Source: Nonlabens xiamenensis (GTDB taxonomy: Bacteria; Bacteroidota; Bacteroidia; Flavobacteriales; Flavobacteriaceae). From it: a DNA stretch of 64,000 nucleotides. The stretch's first letter is position 1. Every line of letters starts with the position of its first letter. The position numbers and the translations under genes were made by a program. Shown piece after piece: positions 17,006-25,378 of the stretch. The notes beneath the pieces are model-generated. The model had not been told where the DNA came from. It searched no databases and was given only the letters and a program-made list of their open reading frames with translations. The stretch is taken from assembly GCF_003865345.1 (NCBI RefSeq), contig NZ_RMVE01000001.1, forward strand, positions 248,001-312,000, in the 5' to 3' direction.

Positions 17006-17659
17006 ATGCAGCACAGTTTGTTATCTACCAAACATCTAACAGCTAGTCAGCGGGAACTTGTCCTTAACAGTGGCTTGGGATTGGTAGATTATGACATTCT
17101 GAAAATCCACCAACTGGACAACTACCAGCCACCCTCCCATCAACATTTGATCATTACTAGTTCCAACGCCATCCCTGGTTTAAAGGCGGTATTTGGGATT
17201 CATCATAAGGTTTATTGTGTCGGCCAACAAACGGCATCCAAATTACAAGAGATGGGCGTTGCGCCGGTGTACACTGCCAACAATGCCAAGGACCTGGCTG
17301 AATACCTCATCCACCAACAAAAAGATCAATCTTTTAGTTATTTGTGCAGCCCACAGCGCAGGAAAGAGTTACCTGATTTGTTGCAAGCTGCAGGAATTAC
17401 GTTGGAGGAGCTTTTTGTTTATGAATCTGTTGCCGTCATGAAAAGCTTTGATCGTATTTTTGCAGCGGTTACTTTCTATAGTCCTCGTGGAGTGGACGCT
17501 TTCGCGAAAGCGAACCCCCACGACAGCAAAGCTATCGCCATTTGCATAGGCCATACCACTGCAGCCAAGGCTAGAGAATATTATGATCAAGTCGTGGTCG
17601 CCCGCCTCCAGAGCGTGGAGAACACCTTGGTAACCGCCATAAAAGCATTGCGCACATGA
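17006..17659 (+). CDS. hemD: Uroporphyrinogen-III synthase
   Basis: The 217-residue protein closes and inverts ring D of hydroxymethylbilane to give uroporphyrinogen III. HemD proteins are poorly conserved, but the two-domain layout is visible, with T-S-S-N-A at about 50-54, Y-C-V-G-Q-Q-T-A at 74-81, the [10 protein letters not shown] segment near 155-164 and the C-terminal C-I-G-H-T-T-A motif at about 178-184. Its stop overlaps the hemE start by 4 bp. Palindrome copy 3 sits in the S-P-R-G-V-D loop, read D-A-F-A-K-A-N, close to what relatives have there. hemA and hemC, normally next to it, are absent. Confidence 0.9.
   Translation: MQHSLLSTKHLTASQRELVLNSGLGLVDYDILKIHQLDNYQPPSHQHLIITSSNAIPGLKAVFGIHHKVYCVGQQTASKLQEMGVAPVYTANNAKDLAEYLIHQQKDQSFSYLCSPQRRKELPDLLQAAGITLEELFVYESVAVMKSFDRIFAAVTFYSPRGVDAFAKANPHDSKAIAICIGHTTAAKAREYYDQVVVARLQSVENTLVTAIKALRT
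17497..17512. repeat. 16-bp palindrome CGCTTTCGCGAAAGCG, copy 3
   Basis: Perfect copy inside hemD, read on the plus strand as A-F-A-K-A. Confidence 0.95.
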
Positions 17660-18681
17660 TTAAAAATGACCTTTTTTTAAGAGCCTTAAGGGGGGAAACG
17701 GTGGAAAGGCCACCGGTATGGATGATGAGACAAGCGGGAAGATACCTTCCCGACTTTATGAAACTCAAGGAAAAATACGACTTCTTTACCCGATGCCGCA
17801 CACCTGAACTGGCGACTGAAATAACCGTTATGCCGATCGATCAGATTGGTCCAGATGCTGCCATCCTCTTTTCAGATATACTGGTCATTCCGCAGGCCAT
17901 GAATATAGATGTGGAAATGAGACCTGGGGTAGGTCCGTGGTTGCCTGAACCCATACGCAACACCAAAGACCTGAACAAGGTAGTTGTTCCCGATGTTAAA
18001 GACGCATTAAGCTATGTGTTTGAAGCGATCGACATGACCAAAAAGGTATTGGACGGTCGTGTACCATTGATTGGCTTTGCAGGATCGCCTTGGACGATTT
18101 TGTGTTATTGTGTCCAAGGTCAGGGCAGCAAAAATTTTGACAAAGCCAAGGAATTTTGCTTTACGCAACCCGAAGCTGCGCACGAACTACTGCAGCGCAT
18201 CACCGATACCACCATTGCTTATTTAAAGGAGAAAGTGGCTCATGGCGTGGATGCAGTTCAGGTATTTGACTCCTGGGGAGGGATGCTTTCCCCTACGGAC
18301 TATCAAGAGTTTTCCTGGAAATATATACAGCAAATCGTGGATGCCCTCAAAGCCCATACAGAGGTAATTGTATTTGGGAAAGGTTGTTGGTTTGCCCTGA
18401 ATGATATGTCCAAAAGTGGGGCGAGCGCCCTGGGTGTGGATTGGACTTGTAGCGCACGAAATGCCCGTTACCTCACCGGAGGTGAAATTACCCTACAAGG
18501 GAACTTTGATCCTTCACGACTATTTTCGCCACCGAGCGAAATCAAAAAAATGGTGACGACAATGATTAATGAATTTGGGAAAGATAGATTTATCGCCAAT
18601 CTAGGCCATGGTATTTTGCCCAATATACCCGTAGAAAACGCACAGGCATTTGTGGATGCCGTTAAAGAGTACAACGCATAA
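17656..18681 (+). CDS. hemE: Uroporphyrinogen decarboxylase
   Basis: The 341-residue enzyme removes the four acetate carboxyls of uroporphyrinogen III. The N-terminal signature [14 protein letters not shown] (19-32) supplies the substrate-binding arginines R25 and R29, D74 lies in L-F-S-D-I-L, and the second signature [10 protein letters not shown] follows near 138-147. Length is normal. It overlaps hemD by 4 bp and is followed 12 bp later by the EI24 gene, so it is part of the hemD-hemE-EI24-hemF operon. Confidence 0.97.
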   Translation: MIKNDLFLRALRGETVERPPVWMMRQAGRYLPDFMKLKEKYDFFTRCRTPELATEITVMPIDQIGPDAAILFSDILVIPQAMNIDVEMRPGVGPWLPEPIRNTKDLNKVVVPDVKDALSYVFEAIDMTKKVLDGRVPLIGFAGSPWTILCYCVQGQGSKNFDKAKEFCFTQPEAAHELLQRITDTTIAYLKEKVAHGVDAVQVFDSWGGMLSPTDYQEFSWKYIQQIVDALKAHTEVIVFGKGCWFALNDMSKSGASALGVDWTCSARNARYLTGGEITLQGNFDPSRLFSPPSEIKKMVTTMINEFGKDRFIANLGHGILPNIPVENAQAFVDAVKEYNA

Positions 18682-18693
18682 AGAACATCATTT

Positions 18694-19491
18694 ATGTTTA
18701 AAAATATCCTCAAAGGACTTTCTGCCTACCGACAAAGCCTGGCTTTGATCAACGAGTTGCGCTTATGGAAGTACTTTTTGGTCCCCATGGCGATCAGCCT
18801 GCTCTTTGGTGGTGTAATTTTTCTTTGTGTATACGGTCTCAGCGACAATATTGGCAGGGGAATCGCCCACATATGGTTCTGGGAATGGGGAAAGGAGGCT
18901 TTTCTGGAAGTCTCGACCTGGTTGGGGGCGTTGATCATTTTAATTCTGGGATTTATTCTTTACAAACACGTGGTGATGGCCTTGAGTGCACCCTTTATGT
19001 CACCGGTATCTGAACGTATAGAAAAACATCTTTTTCCTGAATTGCACGAGGATATTAAACATCGCAATACTAGTAATACCCAACAATTGATACGAGGTCT
19101 GCGGATCAACGTCCGCAACCTGATCTATGAGATTTGTATCACGCTACCTCTACTGGTGCTCTCTTTTGTACCTGGAGTCAATTTTGCGGCAACGCCACTC
19201 AGTTTCCTGGTTCAATCTTATTATGCAGGTTTTGGGAATATGGATTACACGTTGGAAAGACATTTCAGCTATCGGGAGAGTGTCAATTTTGTGAAACAAT
19301 CCAGAGGATATGCGATCGGAAATGGTATTGTCTTCATGGCCATGTTATTTATCCCAGTGATTGGCATCATCTTGGTATTGCCCATTTCTGTAACCGCTGC
19401 CAGTAAAAGCACTCTTGAATTGTTACGGGAACGCAAACTCTTGCTGGAATCGCAAAACGATATTACCACAACCCAAAAGATCGACTCTTGA
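18694..19491 (+). CDS. EI24-domain (CysZ-like) membrane protein
   Basis: The 265-residue protein has four long hydrophobic regions (about 26-50, 70-95, 150-180 and 205-232) in the EI24/CysZ layout, with S-A-P-F-M-S-P-V-S-E-R near 98-108 and the F-S-Y-R-E-S-V-N-F repeat-like segment near 190. In proteobacteria CysZ carries sulphate; for Bacteroidota members the substrate is unknown. It lies between hemE and hemF, and overlaps the hemF start by 4 bp (TTGA), so it is cotranslated with haem genes. A role in moving an intermediate is tempting but unsupported by sequence. Confidence 0.85.
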   Translation: MFKNILKGLSAYRQSLALINELRLWKYFLVPMAISLLFGGVIFLCVYGLSDNIGRGIAHIWFWEWGKEAFLEVSTWLGALIILILGFILYKHVVMALSAPFMSPVSERIEKHLFPELHEDIKHRNTSNTQQLIRGLRINVRNLIYEICITLPLLVLSFVPGVNFAATPLSFLVQSYYAGFGNMDYTLERHFSYRESVNFVKQSRGYAIGNGIVFMAMLFIPVIGIILVLPISVTAASKSTLELLRERKLLLESQNDITTTQKIDS

Positions 19492-20390
19492 AAGACGTTT
19501 TTCACGCTTATATCATCGACCTCCAGAACCGGATTACCTCAGCTCTTGAAGACCTGGACGGCCAGGCTAGATTTCACGAGGACCAGTGGCACAGGGAGGA
19601 AGGTGGTGGCGGATTCTCTAGGGTGATCCAAAACGGCAACCTATTTGAAAAAGGCGGAGTCAATATCAGTGCCGTTCACGGGCCTCTACCTCAGGCCATG
19701 CAATCTTATTTCAATGTAGGAAAGGTGGATTTCTATGCGACCGGACTTAGCCTAGTCATTCATCCCAAGAATCCGATGGTGCCAACTGTTCATGCTAATT
19801 TCAGGTATTTTGAAATGTATGATGAAAACGGAACAACAGTAGATTCCTGGTTTGGCGGCGGGCTGGATTTAACACCTTATTATTTGTTTGAGGAAGATGC
19901 ACGTCATTTCCATAGCACCTGTAAAATGGTTTGTGATCGTCATCCAATAGCAGATTATCAGACCTTCAAGGATAAATGTGACGCTTATTTTCACAACAGC
20001 CATCGTGATGAAGCCCGGGGAATTGGCGGTCTCTTTTATGATTATTGCCGCGCAGATGAGCGATTTACCATGAACGACTGGCTGGCGTTCCAACAGGATA
20101 TGGCGGATCATTTTTTGGAGGCCTATATACCGATTGTCAAGAAACGTATGGACCTGAATTATACAGAGGCACAACGGGAATGGCAGGAAATACGCAGGGG
20201 CAGGTACGTAGAGTTTAACCTTGTCCACGATAAGGGAACTTTATTTGGTTTAAAAACCAACGGCCGTATTGAAAGTATTTTGATGAGTTTACCTCCCAAG
20301 GTACAATGGGTCTACGACCATCATCCCGAAGCCGGCAGTGAGGAAGAAAAATTATTGCAGGTTTTGAAACATCCCAAAAACTGGGTGTAA
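19488..20390 (+). CDS. hemF: Oxygen-dependent coproporphyrinogen III oxidase (TTG start)
   Basis: The 300-residue enzyme converts coproporphyrinogen III to protoporphyrinogen IX with O2. Conserved blocks include R-E-E-G-G-G-G-F-S-R-V (34-44), K-G-G-V-N-I-S-A-V-H-G (54-64), V-H-A-N-F-R-Y-F-E (98-106), W-F-G-G-G-L-D-L-T-P-Y-Y (117-128) and G-R-Y-V-E-F-N-L-V-H-D (234-244). The start is TTG at 19488, overlapping the EI24 stop as TTGA; the K-D-V-F-H-A-Y-I start matches relatives and no ATG is near. The 49-bp gap after it carries no clear terminator. Confidence 0.96.
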   Translation: MKDVFHAYIIDLQNRITSALEDLDGQARFHEDQWHREEGGGGFSRVIQNGNLFEKGGVNISAVHGPLPQAMQSYFNVGKVDFYATGLSLVIHPKNPMVPTVHANFRYFEMYDENGTTVDSWFGGGLDLTPYYLFEEDARHFHSTCKMVCDRHPIADYQTFKDKCDAYFHNSHRDEARGIGGLFYDYCRADERFTMNDWLAFQQDMADHFLEAYIPIVKKRMDLNYTEAQREWQEIRRGRYVEFNLVHDKGTLFGLKTNGRIESILMSLPPKVQWVYDHHPEAGSEEEKLLQVLKHPKNWV

Positions 20391-20439
20391 ACCTAGTGCA
20401 AAACTTTTAGCACTTAATGCTCACCATTTACTAGGTGAG

Positions 20440-21567
20440 TCAATAAGTTGAATTGTAAAAATACACCAGTATCCCGAGAACAATCAACACGCCTAGAATC
20501 GCTAAAAATATCTTCCAAAAAGAATAGGGTCGCGAGCCATGTATCGTACCGGTCTGACCATTGACATAAAAATTGTAGCGCTTCCCATTGAACTTATACG
20601 AACTAATATACACTGGTAAAAGAATGTGTTTGAAGGTTTCTTCACTCAAGCGCATGTCGATATGATGCACCCTTTGTGTATCACCGCCAATATCCCGTCT
20701 GGCCCAACTGGCCGCAATTTGCCTGGCTTGATCCACCGCCATTAAATGACCATCCTTTAAAGGAATGGTATATTTTTCTGTGACATAACCCGCTAGAAAT
20801 CTGGTGTCAAAGGTTTTGAGTTCCTTGAGGTTCCAGTGGGCAATTTTAACTGGAATTTTTCCTCCGTTTTGTTGTGAAGCGCCGACCAATGTATCGTCAA
20901 CAAAGCCATCGACTTTCCCATGCGCTGGATACCATCTGGTACGTCGCTCTCTTACGGTTCGTCGATTTTTACCCGATCCGACTGTTTTGGTGACATAATA
21001 ATGCTCTCCGCGCTCCCCTCGGTAATCTGCATCCAGCTGCGCATCAAAAGTCCAATACGGGATATACAGCCCCTTGGTATTCTCTGCACTTAGGCTAGCG
21101 CGTTGTAAGTTGTTAGGAGCCCACCACAGACCTGCGACCCATTTTTTAAATATCTGATGGGCCTTGGCCTGGTCAAAGGAAAACGGTACCACCGCTCCAG
21201 GAAGGATCCATTCATCCTTATAAGCATCTTCTACAATCAACGGCATGGTACAATACACACAATGCAAGGATTTGTAGTTCTCCTCTATATGCTGATTGGC
21301 CCCACAGTTGTCACAGTGCAACATGGTTATTTCCATGGCATGAGACTGAGCGCCCATCTGCTGTAAATACTGATTGAGTTCCAACTCCTGGAATGGCTGA
21401 CCAGCTGATTCAATAACCTCTTTATGGCCACAATAATCGCAGGTGATCAAATCTGTACCTGGAGCATAGGTCAGTTCTGCCCCACAGTTGATGCAGGACT
21501 TTTTACGTTCAGATTTGAGTTGGGGCTCGGTATTCAAGGCAATTAAAATAAAATGATGATTCTGCAA
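20440..21567 (-). CDS. Double zinc-ribbon membrane protein (YdjG-like)
   Basis: The 375-residue protein has two four-cysteine zinc ribbons (C25/C28/C43/C46 and C85/C88/C103/C106), a central domain of about 230 residues and a C-terminal membrane helix (about 350-368). This matches proteins labelled TFIIB-type zinc ribbon or primosomal-protein-N'-like, and the layout of Bacillus YdjG. Its neighbour upstream is an SPFH/GYF_2 protein; in Bacillus ydjG and the SPFH gene ydjI act together in recruiting PspA to stressed membrane. The only start before the first cysteine pair is a TTG, at 21565-21567 or a second at 21535. Confidence 0.75.
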   Translation of the reverse strand: MQNHHFILIALNTEPQLKSERKKSCINCGAELTYAPGTDLITCDYCGHKEVIESAGQPFQELELNQYLQQMGAQSHAMEITMLHCDNCGANQHIEENYKSLHCVYCTMPLIVEDAYKDEWILPGAVVPFSFDQAKAHQIFKKWVAGLWWAPNNLQRASLSAENTKGLYIPYWTFDAQLDADYRGERGEHYYVTKTVGSGKNRRTVRERRTRWYPAHGKVDGFVDDTLVGASQQNGGKIPVKIAHWNLKELKTFDTRFLAGYVTEKYTIPLKDGHLMAVDQARQIAASWARRDIGGDTQRVHHIDMRLSEETFKHILLPVYISSYKFNGKRYNFYVNGQTGTIHGSRPYSFWKIFLAILGVLIVLGILVYFYNSTY

Positions 21568-21648
21568 GCATTAATAAGCTAATGCAGCATCGAATCGCTA
21601 TCCACCTATTGAGGTCAATCAGTTTCCGCTTAAAGATTCCATATAAAA

Positions 21649-22779
21649 TTATGGCAATGGAGGTGGTGTATTTCCTCCTAAAAAGGATTTCAACTCTTCT
21701 ACCTCCTGCAAAGCTTTCCAACCGTCCATTCCAGATTTCCATACCAGGGTTTCCTTATTGATGGTTCGTGCGGCAAACAATGATCGCAATTGTTCATAAG
21801 GAACAGGACCTGCTTGGGCCCCATTCAATGCATAGTAATATTGTACAGCTTGGGGCATAGGTGGTGGTACTGCTGGGGCTGGTGCTTGCTGACTCTGCTG
21901 CTGCCCTCCCATTTGTGGGGACATCATACCTCCCATTTGTTGTGCGAGCACAAATCCCATTCCCATTCCCATTCCGGCGCCGGCTGTCCCGCCTTCATTA
22001 GCAGCAGCCGCTTCAATGGCCTTGGCGGTCTTGAATTTGGTCAATTTGTCCAAGTCCAATTTATCGATACGACTATACTCAAAAATCTCTTTTTTGAGAT
22101 CTTCGGGCATAGAGACGTTTTCGATATAGAATTTTTCCAACGAAATCCCTACACTGCTGAATTCTGGTTGCATGACCTCCTTACAGGTTTCGGATAGTTC
22201 AGAGGTATTGGCAGCGTATAATTCAATGGGCAAATTAGCCTCCCCTACCGTGTCGGTAAATCGGGTAGCGATCAAACTTTTGAGGTGTTCGTTGATTTCA
22301 AAGTTGGTGAAGTTGTTGTCTGTACCCACGATATCAACGATAAACTTTCCTGGGTCAGCAATTTTAAAAGCATAGGTTCCAAAAGCTCGAATCTCGACCA
22401 GACCAAATCGCTCATCACTTAGTGTGATAGGGTTCTTTGTTCCCCACTTTTCATCAGTAAACAAATGTGTGTTTACAAAATAAACCTCAGCTTTAAATGG
22501 TGAATTAAAACCGTATTTCCAACCTTTCAATGTCGCCAAAATAGGTAGATTCTTAGTGGTTAATTCATAGGTGCCTGGGGTAAAGACATCAGCCAGCTGC
22601 CCTTCATTGACAAAAACTGCTGCCTGACCTTCCCTGACGATGAGTTGTGCCCCGTTTTTTATTTCGTTTTGGTATCGCTCAAATCTGTGCGCAATCGTAT
22701 CTTCTGTATAGTCTAGCCACTCTACAATATCAATAAATTCGTGACTTAGCTTTTCCTTGATCTTATCAAATATTCCCAT
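21649..22779 (-). CDS. SPFH-domain protein with C-terminal GYF_2 domain (YdjI-like)
   Basis: The 376-residue protein has an SPFH/band-7 core (about residues 20-240: Q-L-I-V-R-E-G-Q-A-A-V-F-V-N-E-G near 46-61) without a membrane helix, a Gly/Met/Gln-rich linker (about 265-305, AGAGMGMGMGF then QQMGGMM), and a C-terminal GYF_2 domain (about 317-365, Y-Y-A-L-N-G-A-Q-A-G-P-V-P and W-K-S-G-M-D-G-W). Such proteins scaffold membrane microdomains, and GYF_2 domains bind proline-rich partners. It is the first gene of a two-gene operon with the zinc-ribbon protein, 81 bp apart. It ends in a G-N-T-P-P-P-L-P tail. Confidence 0.88.
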   Translation of the reverse strand: MGIFDKIKEKLSHEFIDIVEWLDYTEDTIAHRFERYQNEIKNGAQLIVREGQAAVFVNEGQLADVFTPGTYELTTKNLPILATLKGWKYGFNSPFKAEVYFVNTHLFTDEKWGTKNPITLSDERFGLVEIRAFGTYAFKIADPGKFIVDIVGTDNNFTNFEINEHLKSLIATRFTDTVGEANLPIELYAANTSELSETCKEVMQPEFSSVGISLEKFYIENVSMPEDLKKEIFEYSRIDKLDLDKLTKFKTAKAIEAAAANEGGTAGAGMGMGMGFVLAQQMGGMMSPQMGGQQQSQQAPAPAVPPPMPQAVQYYYALNGAQAGPVPYEQLRSLFAARTINKETLVWKSGMDGWKALQEVEELKSFLGGNTPPPLP

Positions 22780-22935
22780 GGGATCAATGTTTTTGGTTCG
22801 TGGCAGGAATTTACGATAATAATCCTATTTTGAAATACCCTTTTTGGGTATAAAATTTTTTTGGGTGCGTGAAGGGGTTTCAATGATACCTTTCAGTAAT
22901 AAATGCTTAAATTTAAACTCATTCACCTAAAGCAT

Positions 22936-23379
22936 ATGAAAAAACTACTTGTCCTAATGATTTTAGTTGGGGGTCTAGGATGGGCCCAGCAGCATGAAAA
23001 CAAAGATGATATCGCCTCCATCAGAAAACAGATCGATCTTTTCTCCAACTTAGTTCTAGAGGGGGATGAAGAAGGTATCAGGGATTGTTATACTGAAGAT
23101 GCTAAGATTTTTCCTAATAATCAGCAGATTCTTGAAGGAGAAGATATCACCTTATACTGGACCACCACCAAAGATGCCAAAATTGTCGAACATACAATCC
23201 GGCCAATAGAAATTAAGATAAATGAGGACTGGGCCTATGATTATGGTACCTATGAAGGTGTCACAGCATTTGCCGACGGCACCAAGTCCAGCTGGAAGGG
23301 AAAATATGTGGTGGTTTGGAAGAAAATTGAAGAGCAATGGAAAATGCACCTTGATATTTGGAACCGAATCCAAGATTAG
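22936..23379 (+). CDS. Exported NTF2-like (SnoaL/DUF4440) protein
   Basis: The 147-residue protein starts with a signal peptide (K-K-L-L-V-L-M-I-L-V-G-G-L-G-W-A, cleavage probably after A17). The mature chain is one NTF2-fold domain: I-A-S-I-R-K-Q-I-D-L-F-S-N-L-V-L-E-G-D helix, D-C-Y-T-E-D-A-K-I-F-P and the C-terminal strands K-W-K-G-K-Y-V-V-V-W-K-K and W-K-M-H-L-D-I-W. Fold members bind small molecules or act as isomerases; nothing points to a specific substrate. ATG 22936 is chosen over 22903 because it begins the signal peptide. Confidence 0.85.
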   Translation: MKKLLVLMILVGGLGWAQQHENKDDIASIRKQIDLFSNLVLEGDEEGIRDCYTEDAKIFPNNQQILEGEDITLYWTTTKDAKIVEHTIRPIEIKINEDWAYDYGTYEGVTAFADGTKSSWKGKYVVVWKKIEEQWKMHLDIWNRIQD

Positions 23380-23387
23380 GTTTTTTA

Positions 23388-24131
23388 TCAATTCCTACCT
23401 TGTTCACCCGGATATAATTGATGTACCGGGTCGCTCTGCCATATTTCTTTGGTCTGTACACAAAGGGCAGTGAGCGGCCCCTTATACGCAGCTGCGGTGT
23501 CAACATTCCAAACATTGGCTGCCTGAACAGGTTGGTGTGTCCCCAGACGGTTGGTAGGGGTGTGACCAATAAAAATTTCTTTGTACAACTTCAAGCGGTT
23601 GGGAAACCTAACATCTGCTTGTTCCAGTGACGGATCCAGTGCCAACGCCATTTCCCATAGACTTCGGTCCCAATAAGTCATTTTGGGATAATATTCATAA
23701 GCTGGCCCTTTAAGGTTGTGAAAACCAGCATGAAAATAACCATTCCCATCACTTTCGTAATAGTCCAGCAACTCATGGGTAAGGAAATTTAAATGCTCAT
23801 TGACCTGCAATGAACTGCGATTGGTATAACTACGCAAGGTACTTTTCCCTCCGTGATGTAACCACATTGGATTTGGGCTTTTCTTTTGCAAGTTGTCTAC
23901 CATCAGTTCATCGTGGTTCCCTCTTAGAAAAACGGGTGGCTCTTGAGAGTCTTGTTGTCGCTTTCGCGAAAGCGAGATCAAAAAATTAACAGTTTCAAAG
24001 CTTTCTGACCAACCATCTACATAATCTCCCAGAAAAATGAGTTTGTCCGTAGCTTGAAGGCCAATCCTGTCCAGTAATTGCAGCAATGCTTTGTATCCGC
24101 CGTGTATATCTCCAATGACAATAGTTCTCAT
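23388..24131 (-). CDS. Calcineurin-like Ser/Thr-type phosphoesterase
   Basis: The 247-residue protein has the PPP-family metal motifs G-D-I-H-G (7-11), G-D-Y-V-D-G (35-40) and G-N-H-D-E (71-75), plus downstream metal histidine candidates H148-G-F-H and I-G-H-T-P. It belongs with bacterial bis(5'-nucleosyl)-tetraphosphatase/PrpE-like enzymes; substrate (protein phosphate or Ap4A) is undetermined. Residues 53-65 form a longer loop than usual and hold palindrome copy 4, read here in the frame L-S-R-K-R. Its ATG overlaps the AlbA_2 gene stop by 4 bp, so the two are coupled. Confidence 0.88.
   Translation of the reverse strand: MRTIVIGDIHGGYKALLQLLDRIGLQATDKLIFLGDYVDGWSESFETVNFLISLSRKRQQDSQEPPVFLRGNHDELMVDNLQKKSPNPMWLHHGGKSTLRSYTNRSSLQVNEHLNFLTHELLDYYESDGNGYFHAGFHNLKGPAYEYYPKMTYWDRSLWEMALALDPSLEQADVRFPNRLKLYKEIFIGHTPTNRLGTHQPVQAANVWNVDTAAAYKGPLTALCVQTKEIWQSDPVHQLYPGEQGRN
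23959..23974. repeat. 16-bp palindrome CGCTTTCGCGAAAGCG, copy 4
   Basis: Perfect copy inside the phosphoesterase gene, the only coding copy not read as A-F-A-K-A: the frame here gives S-L-S-R-K-R. Confidence 0.95.
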
Positions 24132-25264
24132 GAATTGTATTTTACTTTCCGCAATACCCTCAAAGCTTCTTTGTAGGCTTTATAGGTATCCGGAAATTTC
24201 TTCAAATCTTCTTTAAAGGCCTTCATTTTTTCAATAGGCTCACCCACATTATTAAATTGACATATCAACATGGTTTCTGGGAGTTGTCTCAAATCCAACA
24301 GTTCTCTTTCTCCGAGCACCACACCTTTATTGACTTTGGCAAGCAGAGATAAATTGGTGTTGTAGATGTGGTGAAGGGTCCTGCGGTCAAAATAGGGCGG
24401 ATTAAACAGGATCTTATTGACAATTTTATAAGTACCATTTGGAAAAAACTGCAAGGTCTGCCTTTCCAATGGATGATAGCGTTGCTGATCGCCTATGCCC
24501 AATTCCACAAATTCTAAAATACTGAAACTATCCTCATCATAACTGATCTGGACTTCATCCAGCGCACTATAAAAAAGTCGTACTTGCTCATTGACCATCT
24601 CGATGTCAACGCGATAGTAATACTCCTCGTCATTCTTGCGCTTGGTTTTTCCTGACCAACAAATCACAAATTGCTCTTTAAAGACCTTGTACTGGGTTTT
24701 AAGCCCATGTTGTCGTTTTTCTAAAAAAGCTACTACACTATCCAAGGTGTGCTCAATGTTGTTACTGGCCTGGCGCTCGAGTTCGCCGACAATACGCGAA
24801 TTAATATCTTTGATCTCCACATCAAAAACCTTGGGCATGGAGATACTTCCATCCCTAAAAAATACTGAGCCTCCATAATATTTCCAAATATTCTTGCGCA
24901 GTGCGGTTAGTCCTTCTTGTGCACGTATGGTAACCAGTCCCACTACTTTATCATCCGGCAAATGCGGAAAAGCAATGTTTTCATAAAGTATGATCGGTGC
25001 ATTCACCAGATAGGCGTTGATGAGATTTTGGAGTTTTGAATCATCAAAAAAATCTACACCAATAATTTCGTTACTGGCGTCGTCTACACCGATAACAATA
25101 TAGCTGTTATTCTTAGGGTTGGTATTGGAAAGGGCACAGATATGCTTCAGAAATTTGGCCTTACCTTCCTTATTACTCAGATCAATGCGCAGCTTTTTGT
25201 CATAAAAGCTGTTCTCGTCATTATGGGCCAAAAGATTTTTGACCAATAGGCGCTTGTTGATCAT
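24128..25264 (-). CDS. AlbA_2 (Schlafen-like) domain protein
   Basis: The 378-residue protein has an N-terminal AlbA_2 domain (about residues 5-140) with H-N-D-E-N-S-F-Y-D-K-K, the L-K-H-I-C-A-L-S-N-T core and Y-I-V-I-G-V-D-D segment. The rest has no helix-turn-helix or ATPase motif that I can see and is rich in beta strands. AlbA_2 proteins are commonly called ATP-binding or transcriptional regulators, and the fold is shared with Schlafen RNases. It is followed directly by a phosphoesterase gene with a 4-bp overlap, a pairing that hints at a joint nucleotide or phosphoprotein role. Start 25264 is used; an ORF extension to 25291 is less likely. Confidence 0.8.
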   Translation of the reverse strand: MINKRLLVKNLLAHNDENSFYDKKLRIDLSNKEGKAKFLKHICALSNTNPKNNSYIVIGVDDASNEIIGVDFFDDSKLQNLINAYLVNAPIILYENIAFPHLPDDKVVGLVTIRAQEGLTALRKNIWKYYGGSVFFRDGSISMPKVFDVEIKDINSRIVGELERQASNNIEHTLDSVVAFLEKRQHGLKTQYKVFKEQFVICWSGKTKRKNDEEYYYRVDIEMVNEQVRLFYSALDEVQISYDEDSFSILEFVELGIGDQQRYHPLERQTLQFFPNGTYKIVNKILFNPPYFDRRTLHHIYNTNLSLLAKVNKGVVLGERELLDLRQLPETMLICQFNNVGEPIEKMKAFKEDLKKFPDTYKAYKEALRVLRKVKYNS

Positions 25265-25365
25265 CAGTCTAATATAGGGCAGAACATTCATTTGACGTGG
25301 TTGAGCAGGCGCTTGTTTTCAACGATTTATTGCCAAACTCAGAAATCCCATTACTTCTTGGGTGT

Positions 25366-25373
25366 TATATTTG
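25366..25373 (+). promoter_or_regulatory. -7 promoter box for lpxH
   Basis: TATATTTG, a full consensus match, ends 5 bp before the lpxH ATG at 25379. The mRNA would begin within a few bases of the start codon. No TTG at the standard -33 distance. Confidence 0.55.
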
Positions 25374-25378
25374 TGGCT

